DNA from: Janthinobacterium silvisoli
GTDB taxonomy: Bacteria > Pseudomonadota > Gammaproteobacteria > Burkholderiales > Burkholderiaceae_D
Assembly (NCBI RefSeq): GCF_014200725.1
Contig: NZ_JACHCL010000004.1
Location: 1 to 64,000, forward strand
Direction: 5' to 3'
Length of the DNA stretch: 64,000 nt
This document shows positions 9,541 through 19,265 of this stretch, piece by piece. The position numbers and the translations under genes were made by a program. The stretch's first letter is position 1. Every line of letters begins with the position of its first letter. The notes below the pieces were generated by a model that was not told where the DNA came from, made no database searches, and saw nothing but the letters and a program-made list of their open reading frames with translations.

Positions 9541-9659
9541 TCCGCACCACATTTTCCCTCGTTTGATGTACCGTAAGTAGCTCTGCCGGTGCAGCCTGCC
9601 ACACGCATCCCTGCCCCGCGGACCGCTAATATCCTTCCGATAACCTTACTGGAACATCC

Positions 9660-11567
9660 ATGACGTCATCCGCACTCAAGCGCCCCTTGTTTACCATGCT
9701 GGCCCTCAGCCTGGCCATCTCCTCGGCCTTTGCCGCCGCGCCGACGCCCGAGCCTACCTCTGCGTCCGTAGCGATAGAGCAGCCAGCCGACCGCTGGGAC
9801 TTGAGCGAACTGTATAAAAGCCAGGCCGATTTCGACGCCGACGCCACCAAGCTGTCGGCGCAGCTCAAGCAACTGGCAGCGTACAAGGGACAGCTGGGCG
9901 CCTCATCGGCCCGTTTGAAAAGCGCGCTCGACCTGTATGCGGATGCACGCAAACGTATCAACCTGTTGAATGTGTACGCCTCGCAATACTATGACCAGGA
10001 CACGGGCGACAATACGGGCAATCAGCTGAACCAGCGCGCCGCCTTGATGAACAATGAATTCGGCCAGGCCGCTGCCTTCATACAGCCGGAAATCCTCACC
10101 ATCGGCGCCAAACGCATCCAGGCCATGCTGGCCCAGGACAAGGGCTTGCAGCTGTACCGCTTCCAGCTGGACAACATCTTGCGCAATGCACCGCATACCC
10201 TGGACGCGGCCGGCGAACAACTGATCTCGCAATTTGGCCTGGCGACGGGCTCGGCAGGTTCCATCTACCAGACTTTGTCCAGCTCGGAAATCCCGTGGCC
10301 GACCGTGACCTTGTCGGACGGCACCCAGGTCAAGCTGGACCAGGCTGCCTACACGCAATACCGCGAACAGGGTAACCGCGCCGACCGCAAGCTGGTGTTC
10401 GATGCCTTCTGGGGCAAGTGGAAGGAATTCGAGCGTACCTTTGGCGAAACCCTGTACGGCCAGCTGAAAAGCGATGCCGCTTATGCCAAGGTCCATCACT
10501 ACCCTGATTCACAAACGGCGGCGCTCGATGGCGACCATTTGCCGCCAGCCGTCTACCAGACCCTGATCGCCCAGACCAATGCCAACCTGCCGACCCTGCA
10601 CCGCTACCTGAAACTGCGCGCGCGCATGCTGGGCATCAAGGACCTGGCCTATTACGACCTGTATCCACCGCTGATCCACAGCGACCAGACCTTCCCGCTG
10701 GCCGATGGCAAGAAAATGATGCTGGACGCCGTAGCGCCACTGGGACCGGACTATGTCAAAACCCTGGACGCCGCCGTCAATGCGCGCTGGATGGATGCCT
10801 ATCCACGTCCGCGCAAGACCTCGGGCGCGCACATGATCGGCGAAGCGTATGACGTCCATCCGTATGTGCTGCTCAATTACACGGGCAACTATGAATCGGC
10901 CACCACCCTGGCCCACGAATGGGGCCACGCCATGCACTCGGTGCTGGCCAACAAGGCGCAGCCGGCGATCTACGCGTCCTACAGCACCTTTGTGGCGGAA
11001 ATTGCTTCGACCACCAATGAAGCGCTGCTGCTCGACGAGCGCCTGAAACAAGCCAAGAATGACGACGAGCGTTTGCTGTACCTGGGTGCGGCGCTGGAAG
11101 GCTTGCGCGGCACCTACTTCCGCCAGGCCATGCTGGCCGAATTCGAAGCGGCCATCCACGCCAAGGTAGACAAGGGCGAAGCGCTGACGGGCGAGGAAAT
11201 TTCCAGCATCTATGGCGGCATCCTCAAGCGCTACCACGGCGAAGCGCAAGGCGTGATGAAGGTCGACCCGCTGTACACCGTGGAATGGGCCTACATTCCG
11301 CACTTCTACAACGCTTTCTATGTGTTCCAGTACGCCACCTCGATCGCCGCGGCACAGGAATTCTCGCAGCGCATCCTGGCCAAGGAACCGGGCGCGCTGG
11401 CCGCTTACCTGAAGATGCTCAGCTCGGGCGGCTCGGCCTACCCGTATGACCTGGTGAAAGCAGCCGGCGTCGACCTGGCCTCGCCGAAACCGTACCAGGC
11501 ACTGGCAGCGCGCATGAACAGCATCATGGACCAGATCGAAGCGATCGAAAGCAAGCGCGGCAAGTAA
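9660..11567 (+). CDS. Exported M3-family zinc metallopeptidase (oligopeptidase F-like), copy 1
   Basis: A 635-aa peptidase. An N-terminal signal peptide (LFTMLALSLAISSAFAAA) predicts export. The M3 zinc site is HEWGHAMH with His419, Glu420 and His423, and the third ligand lies in the following EIASTTNEALLL helix. Oligopeptidase F-type enzymes trim short peptides; a periplasmic location suggests peptide nutrient use or turnover. The start is preceded by GGAA. It is the first of two tandem copies of exactly 635 residues and ends at a strong terminator at 11589-11622. Confidence 0.92.
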   Translation: MTSSALKRPLFTMLALSLAISSAFAAAPTPEPTSASVAIEQPADRWDLSELYKSQADFDADATKLSAQLKQLAAYKGQLGASSARLKSALDLYADARKRINLLNVYASQYYDQDTGDNTGNQLNQRAALMNNEFGQAAAFIQPEILTIGAKRIQAMLAQDKGLQLYRFQLDNILRNAPHTLDAAGEQLISQFGLATGSAGSIYQTLSSSEIPWPTVTLSDGTQVKLDQAAYTQYREQGNRADRKLVFDAFWGKWKEFERTFGETLYGQLKSDAAYAKVHHYPDSQTAALDGDHLPPAVYQTLIAQTNANLPTLHRYLKLRARMLGIKDLAYYDLYPPLIHSDQTFPLADGKKMMLDAVAPLGPDYVKTLDAAVNARWMDAYPRPRKTSGAHMIGEAYDVHPYVLLNYTGNYESATTLAHEWGHAMHSVLANKAQPAIYASYSTFVAEIASTTNEALLLDERLKQAKNDDERLLYLGAALEGLRGTYFRQAMLAEFEAAIHAKVDKGEALTGEEISSIYGGILKRYHGEAQGVMKVDPLYTVEWAYIPHFYNAFYVFQYATSIAAAQEFSQRILAKEPGALAAYLKMLSSGGSAYPYDLVKAAGVDLASPKPYQALAARMNSIMDQIEAIESKRGK

Positions 11568-11588
11568 GCTGGCATATCAGCAAATCAA

Positions 11589-11622
11589 ACGGGGAACGCC
11601 ATGGCGGCTCCCCGTTTTTTTT
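11589..11622 (+). terminator. Rho-independent terminator after M3 peptidase copy 1
   Basis: ACGGGGA (11589-11595) pairs with TCCCCGT (11609-11615), with GCCATGGC-type pairing inside, followed by eight T. It lies between the two M3 copies, so copy 2 is probably transcribed from its own promoter within 11623-11699. Confidence 0.9.
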
Positions 11623-11699
11623 CATCCCCGGGATGTACTACGCATGGCCTTACCCCGGCGGACAGCCATATATTAATCATCCAAGCACTCACCGGAACT

Positions 11700-13607
11700 A
11701 TGACAACTACCGCGCTCAAGCGCCCTATGCTTGCCTTGCTGGCCATCAGCCTGGCGCTTTCCTGTACCTTCCCGGCCAGCGCCGCACCAAGTGAGGCCAC
11801 GGCGCAAGTCCAGGCCGGCCACAGCGCCAACAGCTGGGATCTTTCCGATCTGTACCAGACCCCGGCAGGCTTCGACAGCGACGCCAGCAAGCTGGAGGCG
11901 CAATTACAGCAGTTTGCCGGCTGCAAGGGACAACTGGGCGCATCGCCGGCGCGCCTGAAAAGCTGCCTGGACCTGTACAGCGAGGTGCACAAACGCCTGG
12001 ACCGGCTGAAGATGTACGCCTCGCTGTATTTTTACCAGGATACCGGCGACAAGCTGGGCAACCAGCTGAACCAGCACGCCGACCTGCTGGACAATCAATT
12101 CAGCCAGGCCACTGCCTTCGTGCAGCCGGAAATACTGGCGCTGGGCGCCAAACGCGTACACGCCATGCTGGCCAGGGACAAGGGTCTGGGCCCGTACCGC
12201 TTGCAGCTGGACACTATCCTGCGCAATGCGCCGCATACGCTCGATGCCGCCGGCGAACAGCTGGTGTCGCAATTTGGCCTGGCGACCGGTTCGGCCAGCG
12301 CCATCTACCAGACACTGTCGAGCTCAGAAATGCCATGGTCGACCATCAAGCTGTCCGATGGCACCGAAGCGACGATCGACCTGACTGCGTATGAACAATA
12401 CCGCGAAGTGAGCAACCGCGCCGACCGCAAGCTGGTACTCGACACTTACTGGGGCAAATGGAAGCAATTCGAGCATACCTTTGGCGAAACCCTGTACGGT
12501 AAGCTGAAAACCGACGCCGCCTATGCCAAGGTGCGCCACTACCCGGACTCGCAGACGGCCGCGCTCGATGCCGACCATCTGCCGCCGGCGGTCTACCAGA
12601 CCCTGATCGCCCAGACCAACGCCAACCTGCCAACGCTGCACCGCTACTTCAGGCTGCGTGCACGCATGCTGGGCATCAAGGACATGGCGTATTACGACCT
12701 CTACCCGCCGCTGGTCAACAGCACGCGCACGTTCACGCTGGCAGAGAGCAAGCAGATGATGCTGGCCGCGGTGGCGCCGCTGGGAGCGGACTACGTCAAG
12801 ACGCTGAGCGCAGCCGTCAATGCGCGCTGGATGGACGTCTATCCGTCGCCGCACAAATTACCTGCCGCGCTCACGCTTGGCGACGCCTATGATGTGCATC
12901 CCTATGTGCTGCTGAACTACACCGGCAACTATGCATCGGTCACCACCATGACCCATGAATGGGGCCACGCAATGCACTCGGTGCTGTCGAACAAGGCACA
13001 GCCGGCCATGTATGCCCCCTACAGCATCTTCATCGCTGAAATCGCCTCGACCACCAACGAGGCGCTGCTGCTGGAGCATCAATTGACAGTAGCCAGGGAT
13101 GACGACGAACGCCTGCTGTACCTGGGCGAGGCGCTCGATGAACTGCGCGGCGTCTTCTTCCGCCAGGCCATGTTCGCTGAATTCGAAGCGGCCATCCACG
13201 CCAAAGTGGATCAGGGCGTAGCGCTGACCGGCGCGCAAATCAGCGCTATCTACCTCGACCTGCTCAAGCGCTACCACGGCGTAGCCCAGGGCGTTATGAC
13301 AATCGATCCGCTATACAGCGTCGAATGGGCCTACCTGCCGCACTTCTATGAAAACTTTTATGTGTTCAAGTACGCCACCTCGATCGCCGCGGCACAAGAG
13401 TTTGCGCAGCGCATACTGGCCAATACACCGGGCGCGCGCGAGGCTTACCTGAAGATGCTGTCCTCGGGCAGTTCGGCCGATCCGTATGCGCTGGTCAAGG
13501 CGGCCGGCGTCGACCTGGCGACACCGCAGCCGTACCAGGCGCTGGCCGCGCGCATGAACAGCATCATGGACCAGATCGAAGCGATTGAAAGCCGGCGCGG
13601 CAAGTAA
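11700..13607 (+). CDS. Exported M3-family zinc metallopeptidase, copy 2
   Basis: A 635-aa tandem paralogue of the preceding gene with the same length and the zinc site at the same residues (His419, Glu420, His423 in HEWGHAMH). The signal peptide (LALLAISLALSCTFPASAA) is kept. Both copies share long blocks (for example MDQIEAIES near the C-terminus) but differ in many surface positions, so both appear to be under selection. The start at 11700 parallels copy 1 (GGAA just upstream). A longer reading from 11601 would begin inside the terminator stem and is rejected. Sequence after its stop resembles that after copy 1 but lacks a functional terminator. Confidence 0.92.
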   Translation: MTTTALKRPMLALLAISLALSCTFPASAAPSEATAQVQAGHSANSWDLSDLYQTPAGFDSDASKLEAQLQQFAGCKGQLGASPARLKSCLDLYSEVHKRLDRLKMYASLYFYQDTGDKLGNQLNQHADLLDNQFSQATAFVQPEILALGAKRVHAMLARDKGLGPYRLQLDTILRNAPHTLDAAGEQLVSQFGLATGSASAIYQTLSSSEMPWSTIKLSDGTEATIDLTAYEQYREVSNRADRKLVLDTYWGKWKQFEHTFGETLYGKLKTDAAYAKVRHYPDSQTAALDADHLPPAVYQTLIAQTNANLPTLHRYFRLRARMLGIKDMAYYDLYPPLVNSTRTFTLAESKQMMLAAVAPLGADYVKTLSAAVNARWMDVYPSPHKLPAALTLGDAYDVHPYVLLNYTGNYASVTTMTHEWGHAMHSVLSNKAQPAMYAPYSIFIAEIASTTNEALLLEHQLTVARDDDERLLYLGEALDELRGVFFRQAMFAEFEAAIHAKVDQGVALTGAQISAIYLDLLKRYHGVAQGVMTIDPLYSVEWAYLPHFYENFYVFKYATSIAAAQEFAQRILANTPGAREAYLKMLSSGSSADPYALVKAAGVDLATPQPYQALAARMNSIMDQIEAIESRRGK

Positions 13608-13655
13608 GCTGGCGTATCAGCAAACCAAACGGGGACGCCATGGTGGAAGCTGTGC

Positions 13656-14564
13656 TTAGTTGTCCTGGCGCCCCCGAAATACCTCGCCATCGCCACTCGG
13701 AGGGCGTCCAAAAAAACGCCGGTATTCGCGGCTGAATTGAGAAGGGCTGTCGTAACCGACCGCATGGCCAACCTCGGCGACACCCCGGTGAGAAGACACC
13801 AGTAATGAGCGTGCGATCTGCAGCCGAACCTGCTTTTGGAATTGCATCGGACTCAGGGATGTCACGGCCAGGAAATGCCGGTGGAAGGACGTCATGCTCA
13901 TGCCCGCTATGCTGGCCAGGTCTTCGATCAGGATGGGCTCAGCATAGTGGCTCCGAATCCACTTGATGGCACGCGATATCTGCATGGTGCGGCTGTCTGA
14001 ACGGCCAAGCTGCCGCACCATTGCGCCTTGCTCCCCATTCATGAGCCGCCACAAGATTTCGCGTTCAATCGACTGCGCTAAAACGGGAATATCGTCTGGG
14101 CGGTCCAGCAGCCTGACGAGCCGGACGACTGGATCAAGCAAATCACCACTCAAGTCGCTGACGGCAATGCCGCGCTGCTCAGGGAATTTTTCCGGCGCAG
14201 CATTGCTTTCCAATAGTAGCGACGCTATGAGCTCGGGTTTCAAGGCCAGTCCGATGCCCAGCAGAGGTTCTTCTTCGCTCGCCTCGATCACATTGGAACT
14301 CAGCGGCAAATCAACCAGATAAATAAGATATTGGCCTGGGGAGTAGCGGAAGACATGTTCACCCAGCACAAGCTGCTTGCTTCCCTGTACCACCAGCGCC
14401 AAGGCAGGTTCACTCATGTATAGCACAGGCTGGGTCGGCATTGTATAGGACGACAACACCAGGTTGGGCAGTGTGGGGCGCGCTGCATACGGCGCCGCAT
14501 GCCGAAGGATGAGCTCCCTTAACTCATCCCTCAACTCATCCATCAAGTGGGTGTTCTCTCGCAT
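13656..14564 (-). CDS. AraC-family transcriptional regulator
   Basis: About 302 aa. The N-terminal half matches the AraC_N type (TLPNLVLSSYTMPTQPVLYMSEP, LALVVQGSKQLVLGEH), which resembles a cupin sensor. The C-terminal half carries two helix-turn-helix motifs (ILIEDLASIAGMSMTSFHRHF and VGYDSPSQFSREYRRFFG). It is divergent from the adjacent alpha/beta hydrolase gene (183 bp between starts), which is its likely target. The ATG at 14564 is preferred; an internal ATG at 14543 and a TTG at 14588 are possible alternatives. The ligand is unknown. Confidence 0.85.
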   Translation of the reverse strand: MRENTHLMDELRDELRELILRHAAPYAARPTLPNLVLSSYTMPTQPVLYMSEPALALVVQGSKQLVLGEHVFRYSPGQYLIYLVDLPLSSNVIEASEEEPLLGIGLALKPELIASLLLESNAAPEKFPEQRGIAVSDLSGDLLDPVVRLVRLLDRPDDIPVLAQSIEREILWRLMNGEQGAMVRQLGRSDSRTMQISRAIKWIRSHYAEPILIEDLASIAGMSMTSFHRHFLAVTSLSPMQFQKQVRLQIARSLLVSSHRGVAEVGHAVGYDSPSQFSREYRRFFGRPPSGDGEVFRGRQDN

Positions 14565-14747
14565 GCCATCACTATACCCCGCATGCAAGCAGCCGCGTGC
14601 ATGGCAAAAGAAACTTTGGAAGGATTATGCATGCCTCTGGTTGTTTCGATCTACCTCTGCACATCGCTGCCCTTTTAGACTGTCGTCAATGCCAGTCGTC
14701 TGGTTTCAGACGGAGCATGCATCTCAACCACGCTTGGAGGGCTCTAT

Positions 14748-15761
14748 ATGGAGCGCCGAACCTTTCTCAAAAGCACCATCATTGCTTCGTCAGCCATTGC
14801 GCTCAAGGTGCTGGCGGAATCTCAACCCTTTAGGAGAGTCAGCATGAAACAACACGCCGTAACATTTGAAAGTGCCGGTCTCAAACTTGCCGGTATTCTG
14901 TATATCCCGGATGCGCTGCCAACTGCGGCGAGTCCGGCCATCGTCGTCAGCCACCCCGCCAGCGGGGTAAAAGAGCAGACCGCCGGCTTATACGCCAGGC
15001 ATCTCGCAGAACAAGGCTTCATTACGCTCGCCTTCGATGCCGCGTATAACGGCGAAAGTGCCGGCGAACCACGCGGCCTGGAAGATCCCGCACATCGTGT
15101 TGAGGATATCAAGTCCGCAGTCTCTTTCTTGACTACCCGTGCCGAGATCGATCCCGCGCGCATAGGCTTGCTGGGCATTTGCGCCTCTGGCGGCTATGCC
15201 ATCCCGGCGGCGGCAACAGACCATAGGATCAAGGCAGTTGCCACCGTCAGTGGCGTCGATGTCGGTACTTTCTTCCGGCAGGGCTATGACGGGAAACAGT
15301 CTCCCGCAGTACTCCAGGCCATGCTGGATAACGCTGCGAAGGCACGCACTGCCGAAGCGCGTGGCGAAGGCCCCCAGTCCTTTCCGATCTTTCCAGATAC
15401 CGAAGCCGCCGCGCGGGCGCTTGGTCAATACAATTACGAAGGATGGGAATACTACGCAACTGCCCGCGCCTATCATCCTAGGTCGACCAAGCGCATGCCC
15501 TGGATCAGCGTCGACAAGATGGCGACCTTCGAAGCCTTCCGCTACATTGACTTGATCGCGCCACGCCCGTTGCTGGCCATCGTCGGCACCAAAGCCGACA
15601 CCAAATGGATGGCAGAAGAGGCATTGCCAAAAGCGGGGGAGCCGAAGGAACTGTTCTGGATAGAGGGCGCGAGTCACGTCGACCTGTATGACAAGGAGCA
15701 GTACGTCACGCCAGCGGTTGCCAAGATGGCCGATTTCTATCGTAAGAACCTGATCGGCTGA
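14748..15761 (+). CDS. Alpha/beta hydrolase with Tat-like leader (dienelactone-hydrolase type)
   Basis: A 337-aa hydrolase. The N-terminus ERRTFLKSTIIASSAIA has the twin-arginine pattern of a Tat signal and is preceded by GGAGGG at good spacing. An internal ATG at 14844 (residue 33, MKQHAV) is also preceded by AGGAG and would give a cytosolic form without leader. The core shows VVSHPASG, the nucleophile Ser147 in GICASGGY, and a likely catalytic His310 in GASHVDLYD. A divergent AraC regulator lies upstream and a 17-bp inverted repeat directly downstream. The substrate is unknown; the family includes carboxylesterases and dienelactone hydrolases. Confidence 0.82.
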   Translation: MERRTFLKSTIIASSAIALKVLAESQPFRRVSMKQHAVTFESAGLKLAGILYIPDALPTAASPAIVVSHPASGVKEQTAGLYARHLAEQGFITLAFDAAYNGESAGEPRGLEDPAHRVEDIKSAVSFLTTRAEIDPARIGLLGICASGGYAIPAAATDHRIKAVATVSGVDVGTFFRQGYDGKQSPAVLQAMLDNAAKARTAEARGEGPQSFPIFPDTEAAARALGQYNYEGWEYYATARAYHPRSTKRMPWISVDKMATFEAFRYIDLIAPRPLLAIVGTKADTKWMAEEALPKAGEPKELFWIEGASHVDLYDKEQYVTPAVAKMADFYRKNLIG

Positions 15762-15763
15762 CC

Positions 15764-15802
15764 CGCACGGTTTGATCTCAAGCAATGAGATCAAACCGTG
15801 CG
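15764..15802. repeat. 17-bp perfect inverted repeat between convergent genes
   Basis: CGCACGGTTTGATCTCA (15764-15780) and TGAGATCAAACCGTGCG (15786-15802) are perfectly complementary with a 5-nt loop. It starts 3 bp after the hydrolase stop and lies 29 bp from the end of the convergent antiporter gene. No T-run follows on either strand, so it is either an unconventional terminator for both genes or an mRNA 3'-end stabiliser. Confidence 0.75.
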
Positions 15803-15830
15803 CACAAGTCAGTTCCAAGCTGGCCCGGCA

Positions 15831-17663
15831 TCATTCTCCAGCAGCCGGTGGTGCGGATCCCGCCTTATCCGCTTCCTCGGCCGCATAGGCAGCCGCATCG
15901 CCTTCAAACATATCTTCCAGTTCCTCGCGCGCCTGGCGTGCCAGCGACAACACTTTTTGCTGGTCCTGGAAGTGCGGCGCTACTGCCAGCAGGGTTTTCA
16001 GGTTGTGCGCGCGGAAGATGGCGGCTGCGCGGTGCGCCCGCTCGGGCGGATACCCCACTTGCAGCAAGGTCTGTTCGCCCAGCAGCAGCGCCGCCTCGAA
16101 GGTTTCGCGTTCGATCAGGGTCACGCCCCGCTTCATCAATTCATAGTAATGCGTGACGTTGCGCGCCCGCGCCAGTATCGTCAGCTGCGGCAGGCGCAGC
16201 CGCACGGCGTCGACCAGGGCCAGGCTGTCATCGGCATTGTCGATGGCGATCACCAGCGCCTTCGCCTTTTCAATCCCGGCCGCCACCAGCAAGTCCACCC
16301 GCGTGGCGTCGCCATAAAACACCTTGAAACCGAACTTGCGCAGCAGGTCGATCTGGTCCGGGTCGTGATCGAGCACCGTCACGCCGATCTTGTTGGCCGC
16401 CAGCAAACGGCCGATGATCTGGCCGAAGCGGCCGAAACCGGCGATGACGATGGGATTATCCTGTGCCTCGATATGGTCATCGGGCCGGCGTTTCTTTTCG
16501 CCTTGAAAACGGGGCGCCACGAACTTGTCGTGCAAGAGCAGCAGCAAGGGCGTGGCCACCATCGACAAGGTAACGACTACCACCAGCAGGGCCCCCGTCT
16601 CCGGCGCAAATACGTGCGCGGCCACCGCCGTGGCGAACACCACGAAGGCAAACTCGCCGCCCTGCGACAGCAGCAGCGCAAAGAACAGCTGCTGGCCACG
16701 GGGAATGTCGAACAGCTTGGACAAGCCATATAGCAAGGCTATCTTGATGGCCAGCAGGCCTGCCACCAGCGCCAGGATCAACAGCGGCTGCGCGCGCAGC
16801 ACACCGAAATCGACGGACATGCCGACGGCAATGAAAAACAGGCCCAGCAGCAGGCCCTTGAACGGTTCCAGGTCGCTGATCAGCTCATGCCGGTATTCCG
16901 AATCGGCCAGCAGCACGCCGGCAACAAACGTCCCCAGCGCCATCGACAAGCCCACCGATTCCATCAGCACGCAGATGGCGATCACCAGCAGCAGCGCAAA
17001 GGCCGTGAAGATTTCGCGCAATTCCGTTTTGGCGATAAAGCGCAGGATGGGATTGACGAGGAAGCGCCCGCCGATCACCAGCGCCGCCAGCACGCCGGCC
17101 AGCTTGGCCACGCGCAGCCAGCCCGGTTCGCCCGCGTGCGTGACCAGGCCGCCGAGCAGCGGCACCAGCGCGATCATGGGAATGGCCGCGACATCCTGGA
17201 ACAGCAAGATGGAAAAGCCGGCGGAACCGGCCGGGGTGGACATCAGCTTGCGCTCGCCCAGGGTGGCCAGCACGATGGCCGTCGACGACAGCGACAAGCC
17301 CAGCGCCCCGACCAGCGCCGTGCGCCAATCCACGCCAAAGGCCATGGCCACGGCGCACAAGCCCGCGCTGACGAGCGCCACCTGCGCCCCGCCCCAGCCA
17401 AAGATGGGCCGGCGCAGCAGCCACAAGCGCCTCGGCTCCAGCTCCAGGCCAATTAAAAACAGCAGCAGCACCACGCCGAATTCGGAAAAATCGAGGATGA
17501 CTTCGACATTGCTGATCAAGCCCAGGCCCCACGGTCCGATGATGACGCCGGCCACCAGGTAGCCCAGCACGGCGCCCATGCCCAGCCGCTTGGCCAGCGG
17601 CACCATGACGATGGCGGCGACCAGGTAAAACAAGAGATTAATTAAAAAGCCGTGGTGTTCCAT
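15831..17663 (-). CDS. Kef-type monovalent cation:proton antiporter (CPA2) with RCK domain
   Basis: A 610-aa inner-membrane protein. About 12 hydrophobic segments form a Na+/H+ exchanger domain (about residues 5-385), starting FLINLLFYLVAAIVMVPLAKR, as in KefB/KefC. A TrkA-N/RCK nucleotide-binding domain follows (IVIAGFGRFGQIIGRLL near 410, then GDATRVDLL). KefB/C export K+ in exchange for protons, gated by glutathione adducts. The start at MEHHGFL fits KefC alignment, though no Shine-Dalgarno sequence is evident; an in-frame ATG at 17684 is an alternative. KefB, KefC and close paralogues cannot be told apart here. Confidence 0.88.
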   Translation of the reverse strand: MEHHGFLINLLFYLVAAIVMVPLAKRLGMGAVLGYLVAGVIIGPWGLGLISNVEVILDFSEFGVVLLLFLIGLELEPRRLWLLRRPIFGWGGAQVALVSAGLCAVAMAFGVDWRTALVGALGLSLSSTAIVLATLGERKLMSTPAGSAGFSILLFQDVAAIPMIALVPLLGGLVTHAGEPGWLRVAKLAGVLAALVIGGRFLVNPILRFIAKTELREIFTAFALLLVIAICVLMESVGLSMALGTFVAGVLLADSEYRHELISDLEPFKGLLLGLFFIAVGMSVDFGVLRAQPLLILALVAGLLAIKIALLYGLSKLFDIPRGQQLFFALLLSQGGEFAFVVFATAVAAHVFAPETGALLVVVVTLSMVATPLLLLLHDKFVAPRFQGEKKRRPDDHIEAQDNPIVIAGFGRFGQIIGRLLAANKIGVTVLDHDPDQIDLLRKFGFKVFYGDATRVDLLVAAGIEKAKALVIAIDNADDSLALVDAVRLRLPQLTILARARNVTHYYELMKRGVTLIERETFEAALLLGEQTLLQVGYPPERAHRAAAIFRAHNLKTLLAVAPHFQDQQKVLSLARQAREELEDMFEGDAAAYAAEEADKAGSAPPAAGE

Positions 17664-17825
17664 AGGAGTAATCCGGGAAAACATATGTAAAACGTCATGA
17701 TGCCTGAAGTCGTCGCTGATCACAGAATTTGCAGAATCAGGCAATCTTCGCACAGCTTTGGTCTACCGCCAGCCAGGCGCACAGGTTCAAGATGGAACCC
17801 TGAATTCACATTTAGCGGAGCTAAC

Positions 17826-19265
17826 ATGAAGACCATCGACCAGATCTACATCAACGGCCAATTCCTCACCCCACACGGCACGCAGCAGCAGGAATTGATC
17901 AATCCCAGCACCGGCCAGGCAGCTGCCCGCGTGGTCCTCGGCGACGCCACCGACGTCGATGCGGCCGTCGCCGCCGCCAAGGCGGCCTACCCTGCCTACT
18001 CGCGCAGCAGCAAGCAGGAACGCATGGAGATCTTGCAGCGCCTGCATGAAGCCGTGGCCGCCCGCAGCGAAGAACTGGTGCAGGTGATGGTCGAAGAATA
18101 TGGCGGCACCCTGGCATTTTGCCGCGCCAGCGTACAGCGCGCATCGAACACCTTCCTGCAAACCAAACAGTTACTGGAAACTTTTGATTTTGTGCGCACG
18201 GCCGGTTCGGCGCGCGTGGTGCTCGAACCGCTGGGCGTGGTCGGCATCATCACGCCGTGGAATTCCAGCTACGGTTTTATCTGCAGCAAACTGGCCACCG
18301 CACTGGCCGCCGGCAGCACGGCCGTCATCAAACCCAGCGAATTGAGCGCCGCCCAGACCCAGATCCTGACCGAATGCCTGCATGCAGCGCAGCTGCCGCC
18401 CGGCCTGTTCAACATCGTCAACGGCAGCGGCGAAATCGTCGGCAACGCCATCACGGCCCACCCCGACATCGCCAAGATTTCGTTTACGGGTTCGACGGCC
18501 GTCGGTAAACACATCGCCCGCGGCGCCGTCGATACCCTGAAACGCGTGACGTTGGAGTTGGGCGGCAAATCGCCGAATGTGCTGCTGGACGATGCGGACC
18601 TGGATCTCGCCATTCCCACTGCCGTCGCCGCCTTCACCTTCAACAGCGGCCAGGCCTGCCTGGCGGGCACGCGTCTGATCGTGCCAGCCAGCCGCCTGGA
18701 AGAAATCAAGCAGCGCATCAAGGTGGCCGTCGATGCCTTGCACGTAGGCGACCCGGCCAAGGCCGATACGCAGATCGGGCCGCTGGTCAACGCCGCCCAA
18801 TATGCACGCGTGCAGCGCTATATCGCGCTGGGTACAGAGCAAGGCGCCACCTTGCTGACGGGCGGCGCCGGCCATCCGGCAGGGCTGGAAAACGGCTATT
18901 TCGTCAAGCCGACCGTGTTTTTCAACGTGCGCAACGACATGGCCATCGCACGCGAAGAGATCTTTGGCCCGGTACTATCCATCATCAGCTACGACAGCGA
19001 AGCAGAAGCCATCGCGATTGCCAACGACACAGTCTATGGCTTGCAAGCCTATGTCAGTTCAGGCGACCCTGCGCGCGCCAACCGGGTAGCGGCGCAACTA
19101 GTGGCAGGCCGCGTCTTCATCAACGGCCTGTATGACGAACCGCTGGCGCCTTTCGGCGGCTTCAAGCAATCGGGCATAGGCCGCGAATTCGGCACCTATG
19201 GCCTGGAAGCTTACCTTGAGCCGAAAGCCATGATGGGCTACTCTGCTAGCAATGAAACCGATTGA
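17826..19265 (+). CDS. NAD(P)+-dependent aldehyde dehydrogenase
   Basis: A 479-aa enzyme of the ALDH superfamily that oxidises an aldehyde to a carboxylate. The catalytic Cys lies in FNSGQACLAGTRL, the general-base Glu in TLELGGKSPN, and the cofactor block is TPWNSSYGFICSKL with FTGSTAVGKHI. The start is fixed by CGGAG eight bases upstream. The next gene, an AraC regulator, begins inside its last codons (14-bp overlap), so the two are co-expressed and the regulator may sense the aldehyde or a product. The substrate is unknown. Confidence 0.9.
   Translation: MKTIDQIYINGQFLTPHGTQQQELINPSTGQAAARVVLGDATDVDAAVAAAKAAYPAYSRSSKQERMEILQRLHEAVAARSEELVQVMVEEYGGTLAFCRASVQRASNTFLQTKQLLETFDFVRTAGSARVVLEPLGVVGIITPWNSSYGFICSKLATALAAGSTAVIKPSELSAAQTQILTECLHAAQLPPGLFNIVNGSGEIVGNAITAHPDIAKISFTGSTAVGKHIARGAVDTLKRVTLELGGKSPNVLLDDADLDLAIPTAVAAFTFNSGQACLAGTRLIVPASRLEEIKQRIKVAVDALHVGDPAKADTQIGPLVNAAQYARVQRYIALGTEQGATLLTGGAGHPAGLENGYFVKPTVFFNVRNDMAIAREEIFGPVLSIISYDSEAEAIAIANDTVYGLQAYVSSGDPARANRVAAQLVAGRVFINGLYDEPLAPFGGFKQSGIGREFGTYGLEAYLEPKAMMGYSASNETD

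Noticed and set aside
11601..11699. Longer start for the second M3 peptidase
   Set aside because: The first codons would lie within the terminator stem of copy 1; the ATG at 11700 matches the start context of copy 1.
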